From positions 35,001 to 99,000 of the forward strand of contig NZ_LR134417.1 in NCBI RefSeq assembly GCF_900637865.1: 64,000 nucleotides of DNA. The letters run 5' to 3'. Position numbers and translations under genes: made by a program. Origin of the DNA: Legionella adelaidensis (lineage in GTDB: Bacteria; Pseudomonadota; Gammaproteobacteria; Legionellales; Legionellaceae). Shown here in pieces: positions 1-9,350 of this stretch. How positions within the stretch are numbered: the first letter of the stretch is position 1; each line of letters begins with the position of its first letter. The notes under the pieces are model-generated. The model did not search any database, had not been told where the DNA came from, and saw only the letters and a list, made by a program, of their open reading frames with translations.

Positions 1-163
1 GATACTCTTTGATGGAAAGAGGTAATTTTAATTGATGTGCTCGTTGTTGTAGCACTTGTATGTCTGCCGCTATTACTACCGGCAGTTGGTGCTTGGCCAA
101 AGCCAAGCATATATCCGGGCCAATACCGGCAGGTTCACCGCTACTGATCAGCAGAGGTTTCAC
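1..163 (-). CDS. pdxA: 4-hydroxythreonine-4-phosphate dehydrogenase PdxA, N-terminal fragment (runs off the left edge)
   Basis: First 54 codons of the NAD-dependent dehydrogenase that oxidises 4-phosphohydroxy-L-threonine in pyridoxal 5'-phosphate synthesis; the remainder lies outside the window. Seen: from a GTG codon the product begins VKPLLISSGEPAGIGPD and stays open to the first base. GEPAGIGPD is the N-terminal signature of the PdxA family. The GTG overlaps the surA stop codon as GTGA, so translation is probably coupled to surA. The lptD-surA-pdxA order is the usual one in gammaproteobacteria, where ksgA often comes next. No substrate-site residues are inside the visible part, so the call rests on the signature and on gene order. 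Confidence 0.85.
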   Translation of the reverse strand, partial: MKPLLISSGEPAGIGPDICLALAKHQLPVVIAADIQVLQQRAHQLKLPLSIKEY

Positions 164-1452
164 GCTACACTCTTATCCAAAATATTTATATATGCGTCAG
201 TTCGGATATGTTGCTGCCAATTTTGCACAGCGTCTGCAAATTTTCTTTGCTGCAAAAATTGCATGACTTGCTGTCTTTGATAAGCGACGGAATCATCCAC
301 CGTTTTTCGTTCAAGCACTTCAATAAGGTGCCAACCAAAAGGAGATTTCACAGGTTTACTCACTGTGTGTAATGCAAGGGCATTCATAGCTTTGGCAAAA
401 GAAGGTACCAACTCGTCTCCCGTAACCCAGCCAAGATCGCCTCCCTTTACAGCGCTAGCAGCATCTACAGAATACTGTTTGGCCATCAAAGCGAAATCTT
501 TTCCTGATTTTAGCTGTTGGTAAATATTATTTATTTGTCTTTGGGCTTCCTCAGCGGTCTTACTAGCATCAGCCTTAATTAAAATATGGCGAACATGCGC
601 TTTTACAACCTGGTGGTGCTCATCTCCTCCACCCACAGCTACCAGCTTGATTAGCTGAAACCCATTTCCTGTTCTAATCGGGCCCGCTATCTCACCTACC
701 TTCATATTTATAACTTGATTGGCAAATATTTCTGGCAACTCTGGTAAATGCCGCATTCCTAAATCACCACCTTCCAAGGCATACTCACCGCTTGACTCAG
801 CGATTGCTATTTGACTGAAATCTGCCCCTGATTTTATTTTCTTTAATAGATCTTGTGCTTTATTTTGGGCATTTTTCACTTGCTCGCTTGTGGGCTCTTC
901 AGGTAACGGGATCACTATATTTTGAATTTGATACGTTTGTTGCTTCTTTTTATTGTTTTTTTCATACGTTTTTAAATAATCTTCTACTTGTTGTTCAGAA
1001 ATAATCACCTCTTTACCTACCGCTTTTTGTTGCACCCGGCTAATTAACATTTCTTTGCGGATATTGTCACGGTAAGCTTCCCAACTTAAGCCTTGCTGCG
1101 TTACGGCTTCTCGCAATTGGGTTAAGGTGAGATGATTATTTTCCGCAATTTTATTGATAGCATCATTTAGCTCTGTGCTATCAATAGTCATACTATTATT
1201 CTTAGCAAGCTGTAATTGTAAATTCACGTCGATTAGATGCTGCAAAACTTGCTTACGCAAGGTTTGCTCATCTGGAACCTGCATATTTTTTGCAATGATT
1301 TGCTTTCTTAGTACTTCCGTCTGTTCATTCAGCTCACTGGCTGTTATTACATCATCATTTACAACTGCTACTACCTTATCTAAAGGTTGTCCTGACTCCG
1401 CTGTAGCAAAAACTGGGAGTAAAGCAAACAAAAGCCCAACTAGCGTTTTCAT
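160..1452 (-). CDS. surA: Periplasmic peptidyl-prolyl isomerase / outer-membrane protein chaperone SurA
   Basis: Periplasmic chaperone that carries unfolded outer-membrane proteins, LptD among them, to the BAM complex. Seen: 430 residues (E. coli 428); a signal peptide of about 18 residues ending ATA; an N-terminal chaperone region at about 25-165; two parvulin domains at about 170-270 and 283-385. The second domain has the canonical VRHILIKA opening and a GGDLGW segment; the first is more divergent (IQNIVIPL, GGDLGM), as is usual because the first domain of E. coli SurA is the inactive one. It lies 94 bp downstream of lptD, its principal client, and is coupled to pdxA by a GTGA overlap. Start is an ATG followed by a clear signal sequence. 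Confidence 0.96.
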   Translation of the reverse strand: MKTLVGLLFALLPVFATAESGQPLDKVVAVVNDDVITASELNEQTEVLRKQIIAKNMQVPDEQTLRKQVLQHLIDVNLQLQLAKNNSMTIDSTELNDAINKIAENNHLTLTQLREAVTQQGLSWEAYRDNIRKEMLISRVQQKAVGKEVIISEQQVEDYLKTYEKNNKKKQQTYQIQNIVIPLPEEPTSEQVKNAQNKAQDLLKKIKSGADFSQIAIAESSGEYALEGGDLGMRHLPELPEIFANQVINMKVGEIAGPIRTGNGFQLIKLVAVGGGDEHHQVVKAHVRHILIKADASKTAEEAQRQINNIYQQLKSGKDFALMAKQYSVDAASAVKGGDLGWVTGDELVPSFAKAMNALALHTVSKPVKSPFGWHLIEVLERKTVDDSVAYQRQQVMQFLQQRKFADAVQNWQQHIRTDAYINILDKSVA

Positions 1453-1546
1453 TTTTTCCTCTTCTTATATTGACGCAAAATTTTTGTGCAATGTAGGGGA
1501 TCCATTTTTAAAATACAAGCATTTTTCTGAACAACTTACAAAAAAG

Positions 1547-4084
1547 TTACCCATTGTTGAAAACATTTGCATAGCCCGGCAAGAAGCTCGCAATAGTACT
1601 TGTAGGATCAGTATTTGCAACAGATCCTAATCCCTTCAGCATTATTTGCACGAAAACATTATTGTTATAGGCTGGCGACAGTGTATCACGATCGATATTT
1701 TTAAAAGTATGACCGCCTAATAATCGTACCGCCCAGCAACACGTTTCGTACTGAATACCAAAAAAAGTCATCATGTCATACTTTTTGCTGATATTATAGC
1801 TATAAGCACCAAGCGTACTCCATCTCTCATTAAGCGGCCAACCATAAGAGACATACGCTTGATGTAAAGCATTGTTTTCCTGTTTAGTTGTTCCTACGGT
1901 AAAGTCGCCGTTTATTAAATAGGAATATCCAAAATTAAATACCTTATCAGGTTCTGGTTGATAATTTAAATTTAAACGACCATTGTTTGTTTCCCCTGTT
2001 TCATTGTCCCATACATAGTCACCACTAATCATCCATGCTGGATTAAAAATGTAGGACGCACGCGAAGCAATAGGCGAGGTTTTAGTGAATGGTGAATAAT
2101 AACCTAATGTTCTGGTCGGACTATCTTCACAGTAAATGCCATTTCGTCTGTAACAAAGTTGTACACGTCTATCCGCGAAATATCTAATTTGACCAACCGA
2201 AAAATTGGCGATTTCAAATCCAGTAGTATCTGAAAGAAATCGCGAGGTAACAGCATAAGAGAGTTGATTGGCATCCCCTATCCTGTCAAAACCAGAAAAA
2301 CGGTTAGTGCGAAACAACTGATCATAATTAAAAATCATATATCCCGAATCAAACACAGGGATTTCTCTTTGCTCATGATAGGGAACATAAAGGTAATATA
2401 AGCGGGGCTCCAGGGTCTGAGTCAGTGATTTTTTTAGGGGGAATGTACGCTCAAAGTATAAGCCACTATCCAAAGAATAACGCGGGATTGTCCGATTAAA
2501 AGTTTCTGTTTTAACGTCCTGTGTAAAATCAAGATCATAATACGTTTCGACCAGTTGTGCCTCGGGAGTTAGAAAACCCCATGGCTTAAGATTTGGTAAA
2601 GATAAAATTGGATTAAAATTATAGCGAGGACCATTAGGATGGCGAATAGTTCTTTCTTCTGGCCAATGAAAATTATCAACCTGTCCTCTCATTACCAAGT
2701 GAGCATTCGCGGGTAAATCTTGATAATCCCCTTGGGCAAGCAGCTGCGGAAGCCTCTCGTATACATTCGAGATAGGCGTTTGATTCACCGGGTGTAAGGT
2801 CTGATAACTTTGTAACATTCCCCTAAATAGCCAATGCTCTGTGGTATAAGTTAAATCGCCTTGGCGTAATAATTGATTTTGCGTAATGATAGCCAGATTG
2901 CTACTGAAGTCTTGGAGATAGTAGTCATCAGAGACTTGCTCGTAATTTAAATTAAGATTTAAATTTTCACTTAGCCGGGTACGATCTCGAAATAAAAAAG
3001 ACCATCGATTAGTAGATGAATCACGTAAGCTAGGAAATTCCTCTTCATTTCTCTCTATAAATTTCTTAAATGCCTTATCCTGAGGAAGGAAAAAACCTTT
3101 TACATATCCCAGGGAGTTGTTAGTTAAAAATCGGAAATCCCCCCCCATCATCAAGCCTCTTCTAGAATAAACATGAGGAATGATCGTTGCATCATAATTT
3201 GGCGCAATATTCCAATAATAAGGTAGTCCTAAGTCAAACCCACCTACATTAGAATACCCATATAAAGGCATTAAAAACCCCGATTTTCTCGCTTTGGAAG
3301 TGGGGAACGTCAGATAGGGAGTATACAAAAGAGGAATATTATGAACCCGCAAGATTGCATGTCGTGCTACACCTTCATCTTCCGACTTATCGATTTCGAT
3401 TTGATTAGCTTCAATCTGCCACGCTTTATCTTGAGGTGCACAAGTAGTATAGGTCGCTTTTTTTAATAAATAATCCTGATTAGGAAAACGCTCTATATAA
3501 CTAGCTCTTCCCCAGGCAGGCAACGATGCCCCGGCACGATTGGATTTAAAACGATATAACACATCTTCAATCATCCCAGAATTATTTTCAGGATTTACCA
3601 AAGCTCGTTTCGCAATCATGAGTCGATCCGGCTCCATGACTCGGACGTCGCCTAGTAATTCAATCTCGGAGACTTTATTAGTTTTTGGGTCGCGATAAAT
3701 TATAGCCGTGTTCGCATTCAGAATACGTTCTGACTGCTTCACTTCTACATTTCCCTTCAGCTCAGAGTGTCCTTGTAAATAAAGTGAAGTTTTATCCGCA
3801 CGTATCTGAATTTCATCAGGAGTAGAGAGTGGGATAATGTATGTCTCTCGATAATAGCCTCCACACATTGAAGAACTCTGTTGTACGTTCCATCCCAAAC
3901 ACTGGGCAAACCTGGTTCGCAACGCATCATCTAATGGGGCATCGCGTGCGACCACACAAGCTTGTACGGGCTCAATTTCTAATTCTTTGGAATAACCAGT
4001 ATTGGCAATCAAAATGAATGCTACGGTCGTGATTAAACCACTTAGTATTTGAAAACTTACTTTCAAAGGATGCTTAACCGCCAA
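1547..4084 (-). CDS. lptD: LPS-assembly outer-membrane protein LptD
   Basis: Outer-membrane beta-barrel that, with the lipoprotein LptE, inserts lipopolysaccharide into the outer leaflet. Seen: 845 residues (E. coli 784); a hydrophobic signal-like segment at about 10-30; an OstA/LptA-like periplasmic domain at about 80-190; the rest aromatic-rich barrel ending in a phenylalanine-containing tail. The adjacent cysteine pair near the C-terminus (Cys782-Cys783, in ETCCWAV) and N-terminal cysteines (43, 62, 74) match the disulfide pattern LptD needs for maturation. The start is a TTG; no ATG lies in frame before the signal segment, so the exact start is less certain than the gene. It is transcribed away from amgK across a 239-bp region. 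Confidence 0.95.
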   Translation of the reverse strand: MAVKHPLKVSFQILSGLITTVAFILIANTGYSKELEIEPVQACVVARDAPLDDALRTRFAQCLGWNVQQSSSMCGGYYRETYIIPLSTPDEIQIRADKTSLYLQGHSELKGNVEVKQSERILNANTAIIYRDPKTNKVSEIELLGDVRVMEPDRLMIAKRALVNPENNSGMIEDVLYRFKSNRAGASLPAWGRASYIERFPNQDYLLKKATYTTCAPQDKAWQIEANQIEIDKSEDEGVARHAILRVHNIPLLYTPYLTFPTSKARKSGFLMPLYGYSNVGGFDLGLPYYWNIAPNYDATIIPHVYSRRGLMMGGDFRFLTNNSLGYVKGFFLPQDKAFKKFIERNEEEFPSLRDSSTNRWSFLFRDRTRLSENLNLNLNYEQVSDDYYLQDFSSNLAIITQNQLLRQGDLTYTTEHWLFRGMLQSYQTLHPVNQTPISNVYERLPQLLAQGDYQDLPANAHLVMRGQVDNFHWPEERTIRHPNGPRYNFNPILSLPNLKPWGFLTPEAQLVETYYDLDFTQDVKTETFNRTIPRYSLDSGLYFERTFPLKKSLTQTLEPRLYYLYVPYHEQREIPVFDSGYMIFNYDQLFRTNRFSGFDRIGDANQLSYAVTSRFLSDTTGFEIANFSVGQIRYFADRRVQLCYRRNGIYCEDSPTRTLGYYSPFTKTSPIASRASYIFNPAWMISGDYVWDNETGETNNGRLNLNYQPEPDKVFNFGYSYLINGDFTVGTTKQENNALHQAYVSYGWPLNERWSTLGAYSYNISKKYDMMTFFGIQYETCCWAVRLLGGHTFKNIDRDTLSPAYNNNVFVQIMLKGLGSVANTDPTSTIASFLPGYANVFNNG

Positions 4085-4103
4085 CTCAAATGCCTTCTGC
4101 TAT

Positions 4104-4119
4104 TTACCTAATGAGGTAA
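4104..4119. promoter_or_regulatory. Perfect 16-bp palindrome in the lptD upstream region
   Basis: TTACCT-AATG-AGGTAA, a perfect inverted repeat with 6-bp arms, sits 20-35 bp upstream of the lptD start. It could be an operator or a leader hairpin. No regulator can be assigned. Further upstream towards amgK no convincing lptD promoter was found. Confidence 0.4.
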
Positions 4120-4240
4120 TTAAGTGGTTTGTATGCTTAGTTCGTTGCTATCCCTAAGAGGTCCTAAAATACAAAAAAGACGAGTAATAGCAGGCTCTAC
4201 AGAAAATCTTTTTTGATTTTTCAGACGCAAAAAGCCATAG

Positions 4241-4276
4241 TTCAAAAATAGCATTTTGAAGTCTCTTGGGTATAAT
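4241..4276 (+). promoter_or_regulatory. amgK promoter with palindromic box over the -35
   Basis: TTCAAAA-ATAGCA-TTTTGAA palindrome, with ATAGCA at the -35 position, a 17-bp spacer and a perfect TATAAT -10. The start codon is about 41 bases beyond the expected transcription start. The same box, with the same spacing, precedes the mazG-like gene and pit in this window. The lack of a TTGACA-like -35 suggests an activator or a repressor acting at the box. Confidence 0.7.
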
Positions 4277-4323
4277 ACGCAACTGTTCTATCCATAGAAG
4301 CGTATAAGGGCACAAAGTATATC

Positions 4324-5313
4324 ATGCAAACACGACAAAACGTACTCCATCAGTGGCTTGAAAAAACTTACCCTGCTATCCCGTTTACTTTAACTCCCTT
4401 ATCTGGCGACGCAAGCTTTAGACGTTATTTTCGTTTAGAAATAAATCATCAAAAATGGATGGTAATGGATGCCCCCCCTGAAAAAGAGCCGCTTTCACCC
4501 TTCATCACGATTTGCAAAATATTGAGAGAACACTCTATTCATGCCCCTGCGATTGAGAAAGTAGAGTTTGATCTGGGATTTGCCATTTTAGAAGATTTTG
4601 GTGACGTATTATTATTAAAAAAATTGCAGCCCACCAACGCCGATTACTTTTATAAAAAAGCAATGGACATTTTATTACAAATTCAGGCCTGTCCGACCGC
4701 TTCTATACCCGCGTTTAATGCTGCTTATATGGAAGGAGAGTTAAGCCTTTTTAAAGATTGGTTCTTGGAGAAATATCTTTCATTAAATTTAAATGGGAAG
4801 GATAAAGACTTACTCGACCAATATTTTTCTCATTTAATAACAACCATTAATGCTCAACCCAAAACTTTTATCCACAGAGACTATCATTCTAGAAACTTAA
4901 TGATTATCCATGAAGCCCCATTGGAATTAGGGGTCATTGATTTCCAAGATGCTATGTGGGGGCCCATAACGTATGACTTGGTTTCTTTATTAAAAGATTG
5001 CTATATCCAATGGCCCCGCCAACAAACGCTAGAATGGGTGAACTATTTTTATTCCCACTTGGATATACCTCTTTCCCCAGAGGAGTTTATTAAAGCCTTT
5101 GACTATTGTGGTCTACAAAGACATTTAAAAGTTCTAGGAATTTTTTGCCGTCTTCATTTTAGAGATAACAAATCCTCTTATCTAAAAGACCTGCCTCTTG
5201 TTTTTAATTATGTAATGGCCTGTTTAGAAACGTATGCAGAATTAAATCCTTTACTTCGTTTAATGCAAGATCAAATTTATCCAGCTTTTTTGGAGAAGAG
5301 ACGTCTATTATGA
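4324..5313 (+). CDS. amgK: Anomeric N-acetylmuramate/N-acetylglucosamine kinase AmgK
   Basis: Cytoplasmic kinase that phosphorylates MurNAc or GlcNAc at the anomeric carbon, the first step of the recycling route that bypasses de novo UDP-MurNAc synthesis. Seen: 329 residues with the aminoglycoside-phosphotransferase fold; an N-terminal GDASFRRYFRL phosphate-loop region at about 28; the catalytic HRDYHSRN loop (His184, Asp186); and VIDFQDA, the metal-binding Asp, about 20 residues later. It overlaps murU by 4 bases (ATGA). The pair lies divergently from lptD, the arrangement known from Pseudomonas, which separates it from other APH-family kinases. The promoter carries the palindromic box described separately. 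Confidence 0.93.
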   Translation: MQTRQNVLHQWLEKTYPAIPFTLTPLSGDASFRRYFRLEINHQKWMVMDAPPEKEPLSPFITICKILREHSIHAPAIEKVEFDLGFAILEDFGDVLLLKKLQPTNADYFYKKAMDILLQIQACPTASIPAFNAAYMEGELSLFKDWFLEKYLSLNLNGKDKDLLDQYFSHLITTINAQPKTFIHRDYHSRNLMIIHEAPLELGVIDFQDAMWGPITYDLVSLLKDCYIQWPRQQTLEWVNYFYSHLDIPLSPEEFIKAFDYCGLQRHLKVLGIFCRLHFRDNKSSYLKDLPLVFNYVMACLETYAELNPLLRLMQDQIYPAFLEKRRLL

Positions 5314-5966
5314 AAACTGCAATGATTCTGGCAGCGGGTAGAGGAGAACGTCTAAAACCGCTTACCTCATTTAAACCGAAACCTCTATTTACCGTACAAG
5401 GCATCCCTTTAATTGAGCATCACTTAAAGGGTTTACTTTCTGCCGGCTTTGAAAGAATTGTAATTAATCATGCCTACCTGGGCGCACAAATTAGGCAACA
5501 TATTTTCTCTTTGCCCATGGATAAAGAAATAATATTTACGCCAGAGCCCCCCGGAGGATTAGAAACAGGTGGAGGCATTGTGAATGCACTACCTTTTTTA
5601 GGAAAAGAAAATTTTTTGGTTATTAACGCCGACATTTGGACGGATATCGATTTCTCAACGCTTTGCATGCATCATTCATTTCCAGCCCATATTCTTCTTG
5701 TTAAAAAGCCTTCCTTTATGGAGAATGGGGATTTCGGTTTTACCACCGATCAGCTAGTCGAAAATGAAAATAGAGAGTACGTTTTTCCAGGAGTTGGAGT
5801 TTATCACCCTTCGCTATTTAATAATCAACCATTCGGTCGCTTCCGCTTGGCGCCTTTGCTTCGTGATTTAGCGGATAAGAAACAACTTTCCGGAGAAATT
5901 TTTTCTGGAAAGTGGCTAGACATTGGCACAAAAGAAAGGCTTTCTTTAGCAAATAATCTTAGCTAA
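5310..5966 (+). CDS. murU: N-acetylmuramate-1-phosphate uridylyltransferase MurU
   Basis: Nucleotidyltransferase converting MurNAc-1-phosphate and UTP to UDP-MurNAc, the second step after AmgK; in bacteria where the pathway has been studied it confers intrinsic fosfomycin tolerance because MurA is bypassed. Seen: 218 residues; the N-terminal glycine-rich MILAAGRGERLKPLT loop and KPKPL motif; GGGI near residue 88; the metal-binding NADIWTD near 107; C-terminal WLDIGTKERL. Length and motifs match MurU rather than the longer RmlA/GalU enzymes. The ATGA overlap with amgK indicates one translational unit. It ends 2 bases from the convergent gene, so the two mRNAs probably overlap. Confidence 0.93.
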   Translation: MKTAMILAAGRGERLKPLTSFKPKPLFTVQGIPLIEHHLKGLLSAGFERIVINHAYLGAQIRQHIFSLPMDKEIIFTPEPPGGLETGGGIVNALPFLGKENFLVINADIWTDIDFSTLCMHHSFPAHILLVKKPSFMENGDFGFTTDQLVENENREYVFPGVGVYHPSLFNNQPFGRFRLAPLLRDLADKKQLSGEIFSGKWLDIGTKERLSLANNLS

Positions 5967-5968
5967 TT

Positions 5969-6703
5969 TCAACCGCCGGCACCCATACCAGATCCTTTCT
6001 CTGGGGCGGCTTCGGGCGCTGGGAAAGCATACTGCTTTGTATCTAACTTTATCGTCGGGTTAGCCTTTTCCACATAAGCTTTTAAACCATCATCCTTATC
6101 AAGAATTGCCTTGGCTACCTTATCTGGATCAGCTGGGATAGGGTTACCGGCACTATCTTTCTTGTAATCGACAAGAACTTTTTCTTGCTTGCCTTTTTCA
6201 TCCTTTACCGCGGTAACAGCCTCATACACTACGCCATCTAAGACAGCCATATCCTTATTAACGACCCATGCATTAAAATAGTTATCAAGCATAGTCTTTA
6301 ATTTTTCGTCTACTTCTTTCCCATCACTAGAATAGCCTCGTCGTAATTCCGACTCCTGATTAACAGCAAAACCAAAATCGACTGATTTATCCACAACCGT
6401 TTTTGAGTACTCTTTTAGCGTACTATCTTGATTATTTATTCTTTGCGCTTCTTGAGGGTTACTAACGCGTAATATACCTTTGTCACCCTCCCATACATGA
6501 AAAGAGGAGTCATGTTCACGATGAACTGTTTCTGCAAAGACTTTTAATGAATTTAGTAATCCCTGGCTTTGCGCATACATACCCGAATCTTTTAATTTTT
6601 GTTCAAATTGCTGCACTAAGTAATCGGCAGCTTCGGGTGTAGTAGCCACACGCATAGCTGCATAAAGTGAGTTACTACTAGGCATAGTGATATTTGCTTT
6701 CAT
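5969..6703 (-). CDS. Orphan hydrophilic protein, 244 aa; possible effector candidate
   Basis: Family not recognised. Seen: 244 residues, no signal peptide and no membrane segment; strongly charged, lysine- and aspartate-rich, with a short glycine-rich tail (KGSGMGAGG). The central part is predicted helical by composition; the segment from about 170 to 215 is rich in Asp, Lys and Pro. It is a single-gene unit between convergent murU and upstream fadE, with its own TATAAT-type -10 overlapping the fadE stop region. A cytoplasmic or secreted soluble protein is likely. Because such orphans in Legionellales are often secretion substrates it is an effector candidate, but no secretion signal was demonstrated. 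Confidence 0.75.
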   Translation of the reverse strand: MKANITMPSSNSLYAAMRVATTPEAADYLVQQFEQKLKDSGMYAQSQGLLNSLKVFAETVHREHDSSFHVWEGDKGILRVSNPQEAQRINNQDSTLKEYSKTVVDKSVDFGFAVNQESELRRGYSSDGKEVDEKLKTMLDNYFNAWVVNKDMAVLDGVVYEAVTAVKDEKGKQEKVLVDYKKDSAGNPIPADPDKVAKAILDKDDGLKAYVEKANPTIKLDTKQYAFPAPEAAPEKGSGMGAGG

Positions 6704-6733
6704 GGCTTCTCTAAAATTTTTCTAGTTGTTCCC

Positions 6734-6739
6734 ATTATA
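6734..6739 (-). promoter_or_regulatory. -10 element of the orphan gene at 5969-6703
   Basis: Perfect TATAAT on the minus strand, about 24 bases of leader before the ATG. It overlaps the last codons of fadE. No good -35 stands 16-18 bp upstream, so it may be activator dependent or fortuitous. Confidence 0.4.
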
Positions 6740-9203
6740 GCAGAAATGCGCTTTCCCGGCTCTTCTCATCAAAAGGAGTAGGCATTTCTTCAATAACTGA
6801 ATTAAATTTTCCTTTTTTCATATCTGCAAAGGTAAATTCATCCACCAAAATTGCATCCCAACGTGCTTTTTCAATCGTTAAAATAATGTTCGCCTCTTCT
6901 TTGCTTAGCAAACCGGCATTTACTTTTTCAATTAATTTCTCTTTTAATTGATTAAGCGGAACTTTGCGTAGATCAACTACCTTATTGTAAAGCTCCTCAT
7001 TTTCAATTAATAATTGAAAAGCGCTTTCAACCCGGTCTACGGGTTGTTTTTTATTCCCACTTAAATAAATACTTTGCAAAATGACATCACGGTATTCATT
7101 ATTATTGGTCATTAATTGGGCCAATTGTTTATCTAGACGATCGCTCGGTAGCGCCATTGTTTGGCCAAAAGGAAAGGCCCACAAACGCATAAATAATCCC
7201 AAAAGGCGTGAGGGAAAATTTTGACTTAAATTAATTAAGGATTTCTGAGCATGATGAAAACAATAAGAAACCGCCCATTTAGCATGGGTTCTATAAGTAT
7301 TATTGGGGTTTAATTCATACAATCGGAGAGCTGCCATCGCTAAATAAAGATAGGACATACCATCAGCAAGTCTTGCCGATACACGCTCTTTACGTTTTAG
7401 CGTTCCCCCTAAATGAATTAATGAAAAATCTGCAATCCAGGCAAAAGCATGACTTAATCTAGCTAATCTCTGATACTCACGTTTTAGTTTACTCTTAGGA
7501 GTCTTAATAAAAATTCCTGCAGTCCAAGCCGATAAAAAGGCTTTCGCAAAATTCTTCATAAAATAGTGAATATGCTGCCAAAGTAAATGTTTAAATTCGG
7601 CTTTATCTTCTTTATTTATGGCGTAGAACTCATTTCGAATAAAAGGGTGACAAGCCATAGAACCTTGACCAAAAATCAATAAATTACGCGACATTATATT
7701 GGCACCCTCCACGGTGATGGATATGGGTAAACCCTGATAAAAATTGGCGAGATAATTTCTTGAGCCAACAACTACACCTCTGCCCCCATGAATATCCATA
7801 GCTGCATTAATAACCACCCTGGCTAATTCCGTATTAAAGTATTTGGTAATTGCAGAGGCGACCGAAGGTTTTTTGTGCTCATCTACTGCTGCTAACGTGA
7901 GTAGACGGGTGGATTGAATTAAAAAGTTTAAACCTGCAATTTCAGCCAGTTTCTCCTCAATACCTTCAAACTGACGTAATTCAACATTAAATTGACGACG
8001 AATACGAGTATATGCGCCACTAGTAACATATGCTACAGAGGACGACCCCGCTCCTAAAGTCGGGAGAGAAATCGAACGACCAATTGAAAGACACTCGACA
8101 AGCATCCGCCAGCCCGAGCCTGCCATTTTTTGTCCGCCAATAATACTATTAATAGGAACAAATATATTATTGCCGCGAATAGTGCCATTCATAAATGGCT
8201 GTTCAGCGGGTAAATGACGATTGCCAATTTCAAGGTTTTCGGTATCACGCGGAATAAGTACACAAGTGATACCTTCTTTACCTTCCCCTTGTAAAAGATT
8301 ATCAGGATCTTTCAGATTAACTGCCAAACCAATCAATGTAGCAACGGGAGATAAGGTGATCCAGCGTTTATTGAGATTATTAATAGTAAGGCCAAGAACT
8401 GGTTTTCCCTCGATTTTTCTTTTGCTAACAATGGCTACAGATTGCAAGGAAGTCGCGTCACTACCAGCTTCCGGTTCAGTTAATGCAAAGCAAGGGATTT
8501 CAATTCCTTTTGCTAAACGAGGAAGATAATAAGATTTTTGTTCCTCTGTACCATAATGGTGCAGCAACTCGCCTGGACCTAAAGAGTTAGGTACCATGAC
8601 GGTAACTGCAGCCACGCCTGAACGGCTGGCTAGTTTATAAACCACCTCGGAATGCGCACGCGCCGAAAATCCTTTACCGCCATACTCTTTACCAATAACG
8701 AGGCCAAAAAATCCGCTCTCTCGAATAAACTTCCAAACATTTTCTGGTAAATCCTTGTTTTGGCTAATTTGCCACTCATCGAGCATGTCGCAAAGCGTTT
8801 GTGTTTCATTATCCAAAAAAGACTGCTCTTCTACACTTAAACCACTGGCAATGCTATTTAACCTCTGCCAGTTTGGATTGCCAGTAAAAATATCTTGTTC
8901 CAGCCAGGTATCTCCTGCATTCAGCGCTTCTTCTTCTGTTTTCGAAAGTTTAGGAATTGATTTACGCGCTTTTTCGAACAAAGTTGAACTAATTGCAGTA
9001 CGCAGAGGCTCAAAACGACAAATTAATTCTATAAGGATAAGGCTACTCCATAATAAAACAGTAGGAAATACAGGAAAGCCAATGAGAAATGTCCCTGTTA
9101 ACAAAAAAACTAACGTCCCGAACTCCCAGATGACTAGGCGAGCACCATTGTATAAAACAGATAAAGTAAATAAGAGGTAAACGACAAAAGATAAAGTGGC
9201 CAT
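6735..9203 (-). CDS. fadE: Acyl-CoA dehydrogenase, FadE type
   Basis: Membrane-associated flavoprotein that catalyses the first step of fatty-acid beta-oxidation (acyl-CoA to trans-2-enoyl-CoA). Seen: 822 residues, close to E. coli FadE (814) and far longer than ordinary 380-residue acyl-CoA dehydrogenases. Two hydrophobic segments lie within the first 60 residues; the dehydrogenase core runs from about 100 to 500, with CFALTEPEAGSD (flavin/substrate site) and IHGGRGV late in the core; the long C-terminal extension is the FadE-specific domain. AAGGA precedes the ATG at good spacing. It appears monocistronic; no other beta-oxidation gene is in the window. Confidence 0.95.
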   Translation of the reverse strand: MATLSFVVYLLFTLSVLYNGARLVIWEFGTLVFLLTGTFLIGFPVFPTVLLWSSLILIELICRFEPLRTAISSTLFEKARKSIPKLSKTEEEALNAGDTWLEQDIFTGNPNWQRLNSIASGLSVEEQSFLDNETQTLCDMLDEWQISQNKDLPENVWKFIRESGFFGLVIGKEYGGKGFSARAHSEVVYKLASRSGVAAVTVMVPNSLGPGELLHHYGTEEQKSYYLPRLAKGIEIPCFALTEPEAGSDATSLQSVAIVSKRKIEGKPVLGLTINNLNKRWITLSPVATLIGLAVNLKDPDNLLQGEGKEGITCVLIPRDTENLEIGNRHLPAEQPFMNGTIRGNNIFVPINSIIGGQKMAGSGWRMLVECLSIGRSISLPTLGAGSSSVAYVTSGAYTRIRRQFNVELRQFEGIEEKLAEIAGLNFLIQSTRLLTLAAVDEHKKPSVASAITKYFNTELARVVINAAMDIHGGRGVVVGSRNYLANFYQGLPISITVEGANIMSRNLLIFGQGSMACHPFIRNEFYAINKEDKAEFKHLLWQHIHYFMKNFAKAFLSAWTAGIFIKTPKSKLKREYQRLARLSHAFAWIADFSLIHLGGTLKRKERVSARLADGMSYLYLAMAALRLYELNPNNTYRTHAKWAVSYCFHHAQKSLINLSQNFPSRLLGLFMRLWAFPFGQTMALPSDRLDKQLAQLMTNNNEYRDVILQSIYLSGNKKQPVDRVESAFQLLIENEELYNKVVDLRKVPLNQLKEKLIEKVNAGLLSKEEANIILTIEKARWDAILVDEFTFADMKKGKFNSVIEEMPTPFDEKSRESAFLL

Positions 9204-9350
9204 AGTAATCCTTTAACCATCAGCATTAAAAAAAAACACATTACCTAAAATATAGAATTTAGGCTAGTAGATCTCAAAAAATATCTCAATATAGCTTGAA
9301 TAATTCAAAGTCTTCTCTTAGCGTATCTTTTATTTAGTCTTTTTCTTATT

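Noticed and set aside
1154-1630. 158-codon plus-strand frame across surA/lptD
   Set aside because: Antisense shadow of surA and lptD, low-complexity Ser/Cys content, no ribosome-binding site.
4868-4876. Perfect DnaA box in amgK
   Set aside because: Lies within the codons of the conserved FIHRD catalytic loop, so explained by coding.
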